The position numbers were made by a program, and so were the translations under genes. Below the pieces are notes generated by a model that was not told the DNA's origin, searched no databases, and saw only the letters and a program-made list of their open reading frames with translations. Source: Prevotellaceae bacterium (GTDB taxonomy: Bacteria > Bacteroidota > Bacteroidia > Bacteroidales > Paludibacteraceae). Taken from it: a stretch of 64,000 nucleotides of DNA. Below are positions 1 to 7,983 of the stretch, piece after piece. Every line of letters begins with the position of its first letter. Within the stretch, counting starts at the first letter, position 1. Location: NCBI GenBank assembly GCA_031271815.1, contig JAISVA010000035.1, forward strand, positions 62,001 to 126,000. Direction: 5' to 3'.

Positions 1-638
1 ATATTCATACACATAGAAAAAAGAATAATGAAAACATTCTTTCGCTGCAAAACATCAGTCCGGAAAAATTTATTCAACAGCCAGGATACGAAAATAACTG
101 CTTTTCAGCCGGAATACACCCTTGGTATATCGACACAACTCTTGAAGATAAAATCAATATATTGAAACAGATAGCTTCCAATCCTGCCGTTTTGGCTATC
201 GGAGAAACAGGCTTGGACAAAATTTGCAAAACAGATTTTGATTTACAGAAAAGGGCTTTCAACGCTCAAATTTCCATTGCCGGGACAGTTCAAAAACCGC
301 TCATTATCCATTGCGTAAAAGCGTATAATGAAGTGCAGCAGGTGTTGAAAGAAGCGAAAACAAACGTTCCCGTCCTGTTTCACGGTTTCAGAGGAAAACC
401 CCAACTGGCAAAGGAATTAACAAATGCCGGCTTCTATCTTTCCTTCGGGAATCTTTTTAATGAAGAAAGTCTAAAACAAACACCGATCGACCGCATTTTT
501 TTGGAAACGGATGATGCGGATATTGAAATAGAAAAGATTTATACGCTCGTGGCGGAAGTGAAAGGCTTGTCTGTCAATAAATTGATTAAGACAGTGAATG
601 AGAATTTTGAAAGGTGTTTCGGAAGACAATCCCTTTAA
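1..638 (+). CDS. TatD-family metal-dependent hydrolase (5' partial)
   Basis: Likely a TatD-type metal-dependent nuclease. The reading frame is open from the window edge (first full codon at base 3) and starts with IHTHR, the HxH metal-binding motif that sits at the very N-terminus of this family, so only a few codons are missing. Further family ligands are visible: GETGLD (Glu), LIIHC (His), LFHGFRG (His) and LETDDAD (Asp). The frame ends at 638, shortly before queH. A TTG at 162 could be mistaken for the start but would discard the HxH motif. The fold assignment is firm; the cellular substrate is not known, and TatD proteins are usually described as 3'-5' exonucleases in DNA repair. Confidence 0.9.
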   Translation, partial: IHTHRKKNNENILSLQNISPEKFIQQPGYENNCFSAGIHPWYIDTTLEDKINILKQIASNPAVLAIGETGLDKICKTDFDLQKRAFNAQISIAGTVQKPLIIHCVKAYNEVQQVLKEAKTNVPVLFHGFRGKPQLAKELTNAGFYLSFGNLFNEESLKQTPIDRIFLETDDADIEIEKIYTLVAEVKGLSVNKLIKTVNENFERCFGRQSL

Positions 639-649
639 GCACAAGAAAT

Positions 650-1264
650 ATGACGGCAAGAAACTATCAGCGCGAACTTGAACAGTTGATTCAGCACATT
701 CGAGGAGAGGAAAAAGTCCCGACTCTTTTTCTCCATAGCTGTTGTGCGCCGTGCAGCAGCTATGTGCTGGAATATTTGTCGCAATATTTCCGGATTACGC
801 TATTTTTCTATAATCCGAATATTTACCCGGAAGAAGAGTACGACAAACGAGTAGCCGAGCAGGAAAAATTTATTTCCCGGTTGCACACAAAGCATCCCGT
901 CACATTTTTAACGGGGAAATATGACACTGCCCGTTTTTACACGCTTACAAAAGGAATGGAGAAAGAGCCCGAAGGCGGTCGTCGCTGCTTTGCCTGCTAT
1001 GAACTGCGGCTGGAAGAGGCTGCCAGGATGGCGCAAGTTGGCAGTTTTGATTATTTCGCCACCACATTGTCTATTAGTCCGTTGAAAAACGCATTGAAAA
1101 TAAACGAAATAGGCGAAAAGTCGGGTGAAAAATACCATATAAAACACCTTCCATCCGACTTCAAGAAAAAGGGCGGATATTTGCGTTCCACTCAACTGGC
1201 AAAAGAATATGAACTTTACCGGCAGGATTATTGCGGATGTGTATTTTCTGTGAGAAAGAATTGA
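650..1264 (+). CDS. queH: Epoxyqueuosine reductase QueH
   Basis: QueH (formerly DUF208) reduces epoxyqueuosine to queuosine in the anticodon of tRNAs, the last step of queuosine synthesis, using Fe-S chemistry. Visible signature residues are the N-terminal HSCCAPCSSY, then RCFACYELRLEEA, and the C-terminal DYCGCVF; these paired cysteines bind the iron centres in the family. The 204-residue length is normal for QueH. I chose ATG 650 (MTARNYQRE) over the in-frame ATG at 614 because 614 lies inside the tatD-like gene and the extra residues do not resemble the family. It follows the TatD gene by 11 bases and may be co-transcribed. A gap of about 95 bases separates it from the next lipoprotein gene. 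Confidence 0.92.
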   Translation: MTARNYQRELEQLIQHIRGEEKVPTLFLHSCCAPCSSYVLEYLSQYFRITLFFYNPNIYPEEEYDKRVAEQEKFISRLHTKHPVTFLTGKYDTARFYTLTKGMEKEPEGGRRCFACYELRLEEAARMAQVGSFDYFATTLSISPLKNALKINEIGEKSGEKYHIKHLPSDFKKKGGYLRSTQLAKEYELYRQDYCGCVFSVRKN

Positions 1265-1358
1265 TTTTCCTTAAAATTTCAAAAGAAAAAAGCAAAAATA
1301 ACCGTTCTGTGAATCCTTTTTACGACCTTTATACCTTGTAAAACAAACAGTTGATTTT

Positions 1359-2348
1359 ATGTATAAGACAATCATATCATTCTTCGTTCTCGCTGGACTG
1401 TTTGCCTGTAATTCAAACAGAAACAATCAGGCGGCAAACAACGGAAAAAATGTTTCGGAAGCTCCGGAAAAAGAGGTGTATATTCCGGCATTTAACCGCG
1501 ATTCTGCTTTCTCGTTTTTGAAAAAACAGTGCGATTTCGGTCCGCGCGTACCAAACACTGCGGCACATAAGGCAACAGCCGGTTATCTCGCAGGCGAACT
1601 GAAACGTTTCGGCGCCAGGGTAATCGAGCAGGATGCCAACTTGATTGCATACAACGGAACTGTTTTAAAAGCAAAAAATATCATTGGCGTCTTTTATCCT
1701 GAAAAAACAGACCGGGTTATTTTTTTCGCGCATTGGGACAGCCGTCCGTTTGCCGATAACGACGCTAATCCTGCCAATCACCGGCAACCGGTTATGGGAG
1801 CAAACGATGGCGCGAGCGGAGTGGCAGTTTTGTTGGAAATTGCCCGGCAACTGCAACAGCACGAGCCTGAAACCGGCATTGACATCGTTTTCCTCGATGC
1901 GGAAGATTATGGAACACCTTCGTTTGAATCGTCAAACAAACAGGATACCTGGTGCCTTGGTGCGCAATATTGGGGTAGAAACCCGCACTATACGATCAAG
2001 CCGGAATACGGAATTCTGCTTGATATGGTGGGCGGTCGGAATCCCGTTTTCAAGATGGATGAAGTATCCCTGCGAATGGCTCCGGATGTACTTTCAAAAG
2101 TATGGGCAGCGGCAAGCGGACTTGGTTACGGCGATTTTTTCCAAAACAAGCAAGGGGGCGCCATCACCGACGATCACTTGTATATCAACGCACTGACAGG
2201 AATACCGACCATCGACATTATCGATTTCAGTAATGAACGCGGATTTCCGGAAACGTGGCATACGGTCAATGATACGCCTGAAAACATCGACCTGCATACG
2301 CTTGAAATGGTGGGAAAAACGGTAATGAAAGTGATTTATTCGGAATAA
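1359..2348 (+). CDS. M28-type glutaminyl-peptide cyclotransferase, lipoprotein
   Basis: Predicted zinc-dependent glutaminyl cyclase of the M28 peptidase fold, which forms N-terminal pyroglutamate on exported proteins. Residues 1-17 are a lipoprotein signal peptide ending in the lipobox LFAC (Cys17), so it is likely membrane anchored on the periplasmic side. Metal and catalytic positions are visible in order: FFAHWDSRP (His, Asp), MGANDGASG (Asp), FLDAEDYG (Glu), ITDDHLYI (Asp) and TWHTVNDT (His). The 329 residues fit bacterial glutaminyl cyclases. In Bacteroidota this enzyme commonly acts on proteins whose signal peptidase I cleavage exposes Gln. An aminopeptidase of the same fold is the main alternative. 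RnhB follows 12 bases downstream, suggesting one transcript. Confidence 0.82.
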   Translation: MYKTIISFFVLAGLFACNSNRNNQAANNGKNVSEAPEKEVYIPAFNRDSAFSFLKKQCDFGPRVPNTAAHKATAGYLAGELKRFGARVIEQDANLIAYNGTVLKAKNIIGVFYPEKTDRVIFFAHWDSRPFADNDANPANHRQPVMGANDGASGVAVLLEIARQLQQHEPETGIDIVFLDAEDYGTPSFESSNKQDTWCLGAQYWGRNPHYTIKPEYGILLDMVGGRNPVFKMDEVSLRMAPDVLSKVWAAASGLGYGDFFQNKQGGAITDDHLYINALTGIPTIDIIDFSNERGFPETWHTVNDTPENIDLHTLEMVGKTVMKVIYSE

Positions 2349-2360
2349 AAAACAACAGAA

Positions 2361-2963
2361 ATGCTGCTTCCTTTTCTAAAAGAAAATGTGATTGAAGCCG
2401 GTTGCGATGAAGCCGGTAGAGGATGTCTTGCCGGCGCGGTATTCGCAGCGGCGGTTATTTTGCCGCCTGATTTTGAATGTGAGGAATTAAATGATTCGAA
2501 AAAGTTGAGCGAAAAACAGCGGTACGCGCTACGTCCGGTTATCGAGGAAAAAGCAATCGCGTGGGCTGTCGGGGTTGTTTCGCCGAAAGAGATCGACCGG
2601 ATAAACATTCTAAACGCCTCGTTCCTTGCGATGCACCGGGCAATTGATCAACTATCCGTTCGTCCCGAACACCTGATTATAGACGGCAATCGTTTCAAAA
2701 AATACATGGAAACGCCTCATCAATGCGTGGTAAAAGGCGACGGAAAATATCTCTCAATCGCAGCAGCTTCGGTTCTGGCAAAAACTTACCGCGACGATTA
2801 TATGAATGAGTTGAACGTACGTTTTCCCGCCTATTTATGGTATAAAAACAAGGGATATCCAACCAAAGAGCACCGTAAAGCCATTGAACAGCATGGGGCT
2901 ACGGAATATCACCGTATGTCGTTTACGCTGCTGGATACGCAAACGAAAATTCAGTTTGAATAA
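2361..2963 (+). CDS. rnhB: Ribonuclease HII
   Basis: RNase HII cleaves the RNA strand of RNA-DNA hybrids and removes single ribonucleotides from DNA. The active-site block near residues 13-21 reads AGCDEAGRG, giving the first Asp16 and Glu17; [11 protein letters not shown] and the later LIIDGNRF (Asp) complete the acidic cluster. The 200-residue length is normal. It ends 12 bases before the stop codon of a displaced pyruvate oxidase tail on the other strand, which marks the left edge of the genomic island; before the insertion rnhB and the oxidase gene were probably a tight convergent pair. Confidence 0.95.
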   Translation: MLLPFLKENVIEAGCDEAGRGCLAGAVFAAAVILPPDFECEELNDSKKLSEKQRYALRPVIEEKAIAWAVGVVSPKEIDRINILNASFLAMHRAIDQLSVRPEHLIIDGNRFKKYMETPHQCVVKGDGKYLSIAAASVLAKTYRDDYMNELNVRFPAYLWYKNKGYPTKEHRKAIEQHGATEYHRMSFTLLDTQTKIQFE

Positions 2964-2975
2964 GGCTCCGTCATC

Positions 2976-3018
2976 TTATCCTTGTAAAAGCTCTTTCAGC
3001 AAAGGCATATCTTTTACC
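2976..3018 (-). pseudogene. Orphan 3' end of pyruvate oxidase gene
   Basis: Read on the minus strand these 43 bases encode ...VKDMPLLKELLQG and then TAA. The first eleven residues are identical, base for base, to the end of the intact pyruvate oxidase gene at 19716-21443, which instead finishes ...KELLA-stop. This is the displaced original gene tail left behind when the island inserted into the end of the gene. It is not expressed as a protein on its own. Confidence 0.85.
2985..3018. repeat. 34-bp direct repeat, left island end (attL-like)
   Basis: Starts TAAAAGCTCTTTCAGCAAAG and ends CATATCTTTTACC. It is an exact match in the same orientation to 19722-19755. The repeat is coding sequence for the end of pyruvate oxidase, the classic outcome of site-specific integration into a gene 3' end. 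The left flank (QG-stop) is the inferred native tail. Confidence 0.85.
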
Positions 3019-3173
3019 CGTTAGACATTAGCGCTTGTCTCTATGTCTAAGTTAAAAGCAAATTTCCAAGTTGCAACATATCAAATGCTGGAGCATTTGT
3101 TTTAACGCGACGAAGCGAAAGACGCTTTGTCGAACGTTCGTAATGCAAGTTTTATACGTTATGGCAAACGAGG
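3017..3173 (+). repeat. 157-bp structured direct repeat, copy 1
   Basis: Begins CCGTTAGACATTAGCG and ends GGCAAACGAGG. It is about 85-90% identical by eye to copy 2 at 5364-5518 in the same orientation. Internal palindromes include AAATGCTGGAGCATTT and CGAACGTTCG. It starts at the end of the 34-bp att-like repeat, so it forms the left terminus of the island. It can be read as an open frame (MQHIKCW...) running into the transposase remnant, but the conserved palindromes suggest a structural DNA or RNA element rather than a protein. Confidence 0.75.
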
Positions 3174-3346
3174 GAATAAAATATTGCGTCTTAACTTATT
3201 CATATAACGAGCGGGATATAATTATCAACTACATTAAAAATCAGCAGGAGCATCACAAGCAAGAGAATTTTAGTGATGAAGTCAGGCGGTTTTTCTGGGA
3301 GCAAGGTATTGACCTGGACGAAAAATGGTTTTGGGTGGATAATTGA
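3174..3346 (+). pseudogene. REP-associated tyrosine transposase (RAYT), C-terminal remnant
   Basis: The last 57 codons before the TGA at 3346 contain NYIKNQQEHHKQENF followed by an acidic region and DLDEKWFW. This matches what I know of the C-terminal end of Bacteroidota IS200-like Y1 transposases of the RAYT type (pattern YIxNQxEHHxxxxFxxE...GIxxDEKY). The catalytic HUH and Tyr domains upstream are missing; the space is occupied by the 157-bp repeat, so this is a 5'-truncated gene. A REP palindrome follows directly, which is the usual RAYT arrangement. Confidence 0.7.
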
Positions 3347-3416
3347 ACTCCTACGGAGTTTGCCACCCCAGGCTGCGCTTCGCTTGCAAGGGGTTATCAA
3401 AATGTCAGTCGGACTT
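3347..3416. repeat. REP palindrome next to RAYT remnant
   Basis: Starts with the small palindrome ACTCCTACGGAGT, then CCCCAGGCTGCGCTTCGCTT, GCAAGGGGTTATC and TCAGTCGGACT. The motif GCTTCGCTTGCAAGGGGTTAT recurs at 18175-18372, 21709-21951 and 59292-59558. Bases 3417-3699 hold no gene that I can support. Confidence 0.7.
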
Positions 3417-3699
3417 GGAATTTCCTCTGCCTGTTCACCTTCCCGCAAATCAAGGTAAATCGTCGAAATCGGCAGAATGATTCCCGTTATCAGGATTTCG
3501 CAATTTCAGGGCTAATGAGGAGGAAGATCACAATTCATAGAGCGATGCCTTACGCTATTGATTAAAGGTTTTCAGCCTTAAAGCATATTTATATTCGGAG
3601 TTTTTTGAATGAATCAGTGTAAAAAAATGGAAATATCAAGAAAATAAAAAATAATTTTTATAAAACAAAAATTGTATTATGCGATAATCATTTTTTTTA

Positions 3700-3707
3700 T
3701 ATTTTTG
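3700..3707 (+). promoter_or_regulatory. -7 box for AAA ATPase gene
   Basis: TATTTTTG fits the Bacteroidota -7 consensus TAnnTTTG and lies 29 bases before the ATG at 3737. No convincing -33 element was seen. Confidence 0.5.
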
Positions 3708-3736
3708 CATAGTCGACTATACAAAAAATTGGTTTT

Positions 3737-4930
3737 ATGGAAACATTATTACAAAAATCAGCCGAAAGAGTAGCACAAACTTCGCTTAACTTCGTGCGCA
3801 GTATAATGAAAGAGATAGAATGGAGTTATCGTTTTATTGGTATTATTGGTTCGAGAGGTATCGGGAAAACCACGCTTTTGTTGCAATACATAAAGCAAAA
3901 TTATCCTAATGACGAACATGCTTTATATGTCAGCGCTGATAATATCTGGTTTTCAGAACATAAATTGGTAGAATTAGCCGATACATTTTCAAAACGGGGC
4001 GGAAAATATCTTTTTCTTGATGAAATTCACAAATATCCGAACTGGTCGCAGGAACTGAAAAATATTTACGACGATTTTCCAACCTTGAAAGTGGTTTTTA
4101 CAGGGTCTTCAATGCTCGAAATTCTTAATTCAAAAGCAGATTTAAGCCGCAGGGCAGTAGTGTATTATATGCAAGGGCTTTCGTACAGGGAATTTCTGAA
4201 TATGAATTTTCAAACCGGTTTTGAAACGCTTAATTTAGTGGATATTCTAACAAAACAGCGCGAATTGGCGTCTTCGATACTGAGTAAAATCAAGCCATTA
4301 GAGCATTTTACGGGATATTTACAGCACGGCTATTATCCTTTTTACAACGAATCGCCGACTTTATATTATCACCGGGTTGAAGAAATTATCAATATGATTT
4401 TGGAAGTTGAGTTGCCCATGTTACGGGGAGTTGAAGTGGCATACATTCCCAAAATCAAACAGCTTTTACAGATTATTGCAGAGTCGGTTCCCTTTATTCC
4501 AAATGTCAGCAAATTAAGTCAACGAATTGGCGTTGAACGAATTACATTTTTAAATTATCTTTATTATCTTGCCGAAGCAGGACTTTCAAAACATTTATAT
4601 GTAGATGCAGACGGAATAAACAAATTGCAAAAACCGGATAAAATATATTTGGAAAACACCAATTTGAGTTATGCGTTAGTTTCTGCAAACACCGATATTG
4701 GGAATATTCGTGAAACATTTTTTCTAAATCAGTTGTCGTATAAAAATAAAATTGAGTATGTGAATAACGGCGATTTTATCGCCAATAACACATTTACTTT
4801 TGAAGTAGGCGGCAAAGGCAAAACGAACGAACAAATCAAAAACGTAAAAAATTCATTTATCATTTCCGATAATATAGAATACGGCTTTGGCAATAAAATT
4901 CCGCTGTGGCTGTTTGGATTTTTGTATTAG
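3737..4930 (+). CDS. AAA ATPase with C-terminal DUF4143-like domain
   Basis: A 397-residue P-loop ATPase of the AAA_14 / DUF4143 type common in Bacteroidota. Walker A is GSRGIGKT (residues 38-45) and Walker B is YLFLDEIHK (91-99), followed by the sensor-like VVFTGSSMLE. The C-terminal half has the helical and nuclease-like layout of DUF4143 proteins, including FEVGGKGKTNEQIKN. The function of these proteins is unknown; they are often found in mobile or accessory DNA. The gene is complete, has its own promoter and stands alone between the two 157-bp repeats. It could be a private cargo gene of the left part of the island. Confidence 0.8.
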   Translation: METLLQKSAERVAQTSLNFVRSIMKEIEWSYRFIGIIGSRGIGKTTLLLQYIKQNYPNDEHALYVSADNIWFSEHKLVELADTFSKRGGKYLFLDEIHKYPNWSQELKNIYDDFPTLKVVFTGSSMLEILNSKADLSRRAVVYYMQGLSYREFLNMNFQTGFETLNLVDILTKQRELASSILSKIKPLEHFTGYLQHGYYPFYNESPTLYYHRVEEIINMILEVELPMLRGVEVAYIPKIKQLLQIIAESVPFIPNVSKLSQRIGVERITFLNYLYYLAEAGLSKHLYVDADGINKLQKPDKIYLENTNLSYALVSANTDIGNIRETFFLNQLSYKNKIEYVNNGDFIANNTFTFEVGGKGKTNEQIKNVKNSFIISDNIEYGFGNKIPLWLFGFLY

Positions 4931-5118
4931 AATGATTTTGTTGCAACGGTGTCTCCCTTACGGACTACTCCCTCCGGTTAATCCCTGGCAGGGATAAAAC
5001 GCAAAAAGTAAACAAATATCAGTTATAAGTACAAAACCGAGTCAACTCCTCTGCGCGATAAGGCTGAAAACAATCAAACTAAATCGGGAAAAAACACAAA
5101 GCTTTTTATTTTACAAGG

Positions 5119-5274
5119 GAGTATCTCAAAAGAACGCAAGTGACGCAAAATACGCGAATTTACGCAACTAAAAATGTCAATGAAATTTTTAATATGCTGA
5201 TTTTTAATCAAATAAAATTTGTGCTGATTGGCGTTTTTTGCGTCATTTGCGTTCTAAAAAACTTTTGGGACAGC
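5119..5274. repeat. MITE-like palindrome, copy A
   Basis: Bounded by ATCTCAAAAGAACGCAAGTG on the left and CATTTGCGTTC...CTTTTGGGACAG on the right, with ACGCAAATG-type arms. Its inner part is nearly the reverse complement of 60905-61046. The remainder of the gap 4931-5363 shows only a short CTCCCTCCGG-type palindrome near 4970 and no gene. Confidence 0.65.
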
Positions 5275-5363
5275 TTCTTCCAATAGTTGTACAATCCTAT
5301 TTTTCAAATTTAACTTAACCACATCCTCTTGTTCGGAGTAGCATATAAAAGATGAAAAGTGTG

Positions 5364-5518
5364 CCGTTAGGCATAGCGTCTGTCGCCATGTCTAAGTTAA
5401 AAACAAATTTCTAATTTGCAACACATCAAATGCTGGAACATTTGTTTTAACGCGAAGAAGCGACAGACGCTTTGTCGAACGTTCGTAATGCAAGTTTTAT
5501 ATGTTACGGCAAACGAGG
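5364..5518 (+). repeat. 157-bp structured direct repeat, copy 2
   Basis: Begins CCGTTAGGCATAGCGTCTGT and ends GGCAAACGAGG. This copy keeps a perfect 12-bp inverted repeat, AGCGTCTGTCGC with GCGACAGACGCT, and an inner GTTAAAAACAAAT / ATTTGTTTTAAC pair, so its left two thirds can fold into a long interrupted stem. It overlaps the 3' end of the XRE gene on the other strand and supplies that protein's last 40 or so residues. Confidence 0.75.
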
Positions 5519-5888
5519 TTGTTCTAAGCGGTCTTTTCAGTAAACCTTTTAACAACGCTATTTGCTCATCTTTGGCAGCAATCAGTTTTTTCAATTCTTC
5601 CAAAAGCATTTCTGGATAATTGTTATTAATAGTAAAATTATCGCAACTAACTTGCCCTTTGTTTTCTTTTACATGATTGTTTACGGTATTGTTTTCAAGA
5701 AAGTAATCAAGGTCTTTTTCAAATATGCTACTAACTTTGTTCATTAACAAAAAACCTATTTTTTGAGAACGACCACATTCCATATTGTGAAGCGTGGTCT
5801 GCGAAATACCTAATTGTTCTGCCAGATCATTCTGTGACATTAAACAATTTTCTCTCAATTTCCGTATTTTGATACCTATTTTATTCAT
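5397..5888 (-). CDS. XRE-family (HTH_3) transcriptional regulator
   Basis: Small DNA-binding regulator with an N-terminal helix-turn-helix of the Cro/CI type, IRKLRENCLMSQNDLAEQLG followed by ISQTTLHNMECGRS, then a linker and a C-terminal coiled-coil segment LLEELKKLIAAKDEQIALLK. I chose ATG 5888 over the in-frame ATG at 5897 because a -7 box lies at 5911-5918 and 5897 would leave almost no leader. From about residue 120 the protein is encoded by the 157-bp repeat, so the natural C-terminus was probably lost when the repeat arrived. It is divergent from the RiPP operon with 196 bases between starts and is the best candidate for its local regulator. Confidence 0.85.
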   Translation of the reverse strand: MNKIGIKIRKLRENCLMSQNDLAEQLGISQTTLHNMECGRSQKIGFLLMNKVSSIFEKDLDYFLENNTVNNHVKENKGQVSCDNFTINNNYPEMLLEELKKLIAAKDEQIALLKGLLKRPLRTTSFAVTYKTCITNVRQSVCRFFALKQMFQHLMCCKLEICF

Positions 5889-5910
5889 AATACACATGTT
5901 GAATATGGCA

Positions 5911-5918
5911 CAAAGGTA
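5911..5918 (-). promoter_or_regulatory. -7 box for XRE gene
   Basis: TACCTTTG on the minus strand, an exact TAnnTTTG match, 22 bases before the chosen start at 5888. Confidence 0.6.
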
Positions 5919-5930
5919 GTTTTTTAAATA

Positions 5931-5960
5931 AGTTTTATTCGTTTTTAACTTAGTTTTATT
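5931..5960. promoter_or_regulatory. Direct repeat, possible XRE operator
   Basis: AGTTTTATT occurs at 5931-5939 and again at 5952-5960, exactly 21 bp apart, which is two helical turns. It lies between the divergent XRE and YcaO promoters, where a dimeric repressor could bind the same face of the DNA. Function is inferred from spacing only. Confidence 0.35.
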
Positions 5961-6007
5961 ATTTTATGAATAAATATTGCAATTTTTTATAAGTACATTC
6001 GCAAAAT

Positions 6008-6015
6008 TATTTTTG
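6008..6015 (+). promoter_or_regulatory. -7 box for RiPP operon
   Basis: TATTTTTG, a TAnnTTTG match, about 70 bases upstream of the YcaO start at 6085. Confidence 0.5.
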
Positions 6016-6084
6016 TACGAAATAATAACCATCACTAATACTATCGTAACGCGTAAAAAATAACTTATTGTATAAAATACTGAA

Positions 6085-7926
6085 ATGATAAATAATATGG
6101 ATAATACAAAAATGATACCAAAAAGAAAAAAACCTTACAAAGCAGATACACCCGAAAATACGATTTCAAACATTCGCAATATTCTCAATAAATTAGACAT
6201 ACAACTTAAAGAAACTTCATTACAAGTAGCAGACGGATTGCATTCAAGTAGAGTAGTTATTGAAAATAATAACTTACTCCCTTTTGATATTGGAACAAGC
6301 GGAAAAGGGATACAATTTGAATATTCTTTAGCAAGCGCATACGGCGAATTCATGGAGCGTCTGCAAAATTTAAAACTGACTGAGAATCGAAAACTTGCCC
6401 ATATTTCAAATTGGGAAGAAACAGACACTTCGGAATTCAATACGCAACTAAAAAACAATGACTTATTACACAAATATAAATATGCACCAGATGAACAAAT
6501 TGTTGTATTTTCCAAAGAATTCGATTTAATCAGGAAATACATACATCCCTATGATATTCATGAAATTGAAGATTATTATGCCGGTAAACCTTTAACATTA
6601 TTACCTTTTTATAGTGTATTTGAAGAAAAAGTAGTTAATCTTCCTATTGAAATAATTCAGTTTACTACTTATCCGAATGGTATGGGTGCAGGAAATACAC
6701 CTATTGAAGCCATTTTACACGGTTTGTCCGAAATTCTGGAACGATATGTAGTTAAACTTATTTATAAAAACAATCTCACGTTTCCAAGTATTCCAATAGA
6801 ATATTTTAAAAATACGGAAATACATACTATCATAAAATTAATTGAGAAAAAACATAATTGGCGAATTGAAGTAAAAGATTGTTCTTGTGAACTTGGCTTG
6901 CCTGTTATTGGTATTCTGATTGTAGACGAAGTAAATCAAAAGTATAAATTTCATTTGGGAGCAGATCCTTCTCCTATTACTGCCTTAGAACGCAGTTTAA
7001 CTGAATTATATCAGCATTCTACAGAAATAGCTCTAATGCCTATTGATATTCAGATTCAAACACAACTACTTACAGATGACGAGTTAAAGGAATTTGAATT
7101 TTTTGAATCTGTTAATATGAATATGGGATATCATCCTATTAGCTTGCTAAGCCAATATGCGTGTTACGAATTTAAGGGAGTAGATCCCGCTTGGGGTATA
7201 TCTGATGAAAGTGATGTAAAAATGATGATTGATATATTTAAAAAACTCGAATCTGATGTCTACATACGGGACGTGTCTTTCTTAGGTTTTCCCAGTTATT
7301 TCATACATGTACCAAATATTAGTGAGTGTCAAAATGTATTTACTAATAAACATTTTAATAAATTAATGAGACATAGTGAAAAACTGCATAAAATTGCCCG
7401 AAATGTGGATGTGAATGATACAAAAAATTTACGATTCCTTTTGGATTACTTATTGTCTTACATACCTCTAAAGAAATTCTACAACACACATGACTTGTGG
7501 AATTTTTATGACCCCGATTTATTATACTCTCTTATTTTTAATCATATTGGAGAGAAAAACAAAGCAGTTTATTATATCAATGAATATTTGAATAAAAGCG
7601 AAAAAGACGCTACATATACATTTTTTTGTTGTTATAGAGATTCATTGATATATGAAAAAGCGGATAAAGCGGAAATATTATCCATCATCTATCCACAGAC
7701 AATGGTAAATGAAGTGTTGGAATTTGCTAATGATGGCAATTTTATTAAACAGATGCATCATTCTACCTGCTTTAATTGTGAAAAATGTAAAATAAAAAGC
7801 ACTTGTTTTTTGTTGGACAGTCTAAAATTGAGTAAAAGAATAGAAAGTGAATATATTAAAAACACACCTGATCAAAATAAATTAGCAAATCTTTTCATAT
7901 GGATACATAATCCTAATACTCCTTAA
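6085..7926 (+). CDS. YcaO-family peptide-backbone-modifying enzyme
   Basis: YcaO proteins use ATP to activate backbone amides of RiPP precursors, giving azolines, thioamides or amidines. Family blocks are visible: DIGTSGKGIQFEYSLASAYG starting near residue 68, GEFMERLQN next, then HGLSEILERY (about 212-221) and GADPSPITALERSLTELYQH near 290-310. The C-terminus lacks the proline-rich tail of heterocyclising enzymes and instead carries CFNCEKCKIKSTC, that is C562, C565, C568 and C574, a possible Fe-S or zinc site. At 613 residues it is longer than a minimal YcaO. It is the first gene of the RiPP operon. No ThiF-like or ocin-type partner and no SagB dehydrogenase is present, so the product chemistry cannot be deduced. 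An ATG at 6097 is an alternative start. Confidence 0.88.
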   Translation: MINNMDNTKMIPKRKKPYKADTPENTISNIRNILNKLDIQLKETSLQVADGLHSSRVVIENNNLLPFDIGTSGKGIQFEYSLASAYGEFMERLQNLKLTENRKLAHISNWEETDTSEFNTQLKNNDLLHKYKYAPDEQIVVFSKEFDLIRKYIHPYDIHEIEDYYAGKPLTLLPFYSVFEEKVVNLPIEIIQFTTYPNGMGAGNTPIEAILHGLSEILERYVVKLIYKNNLTFPSIPIEYFKNTEIHTIIKLIEKKHNWRIEVKDCSCELGLPVIGILIVDEVNQKYKFHLGADPSPITALERSLTELYQHSTEIALMPIDIQIQTQLLTDDELKEFEFFESVNMNMGYHPISLLSQYACYEFKGVDPAWGISDESDVKMMIDIFKKLESDVYIRDVSFLGFPSYFIHVPNISECQNVFTNKHFNKLMRHSEKLHKIARNVDVNDTKNLRFLLDYLLSYIPLKKFYNTHDLWNFYDPDLLYSLIFNHIGEKNKAVYYINEYLNKSEKDATYTFFCCYRDSLIYEKADKAEILSIIYPQTMVNEVLEFANDGNFIKQMHHSTCFNCEKCKIKSTCFLLDSLKLSKRIESEYIKNTPDQNKLANLFIWIHNPNTP

Positions 7927-7983
7927 TTTTGTAGTTTTGCCATTCAAAAAGAAAAAACAAAAGGATATTTATTGAAAAATGTT

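Noticed and set aside
3071..3346. A single 91-residue protein starting MQHIKCW
   Set aside because: The first third is encoded by the duplicated 157-bp repeat, which also occurs without the rest; only the last 57 codons look like a transposase remnant.
5364..5518. 157-bp repeat as an integron attC site
   Set aside because: GTTAGGC is present, but it lies at the 5' end facing inward, the other end (GTTACGG) does not fit GTTRRRY, and there is no integron integrase or cassette series. Kept as an unassigned structured repeat.
5416..5747. Plus-strand frames opposite the XRE gene
   Set aside because: They overlap the repeat and the antisense of a clear HTH gene and have no domain or promoter of their own.
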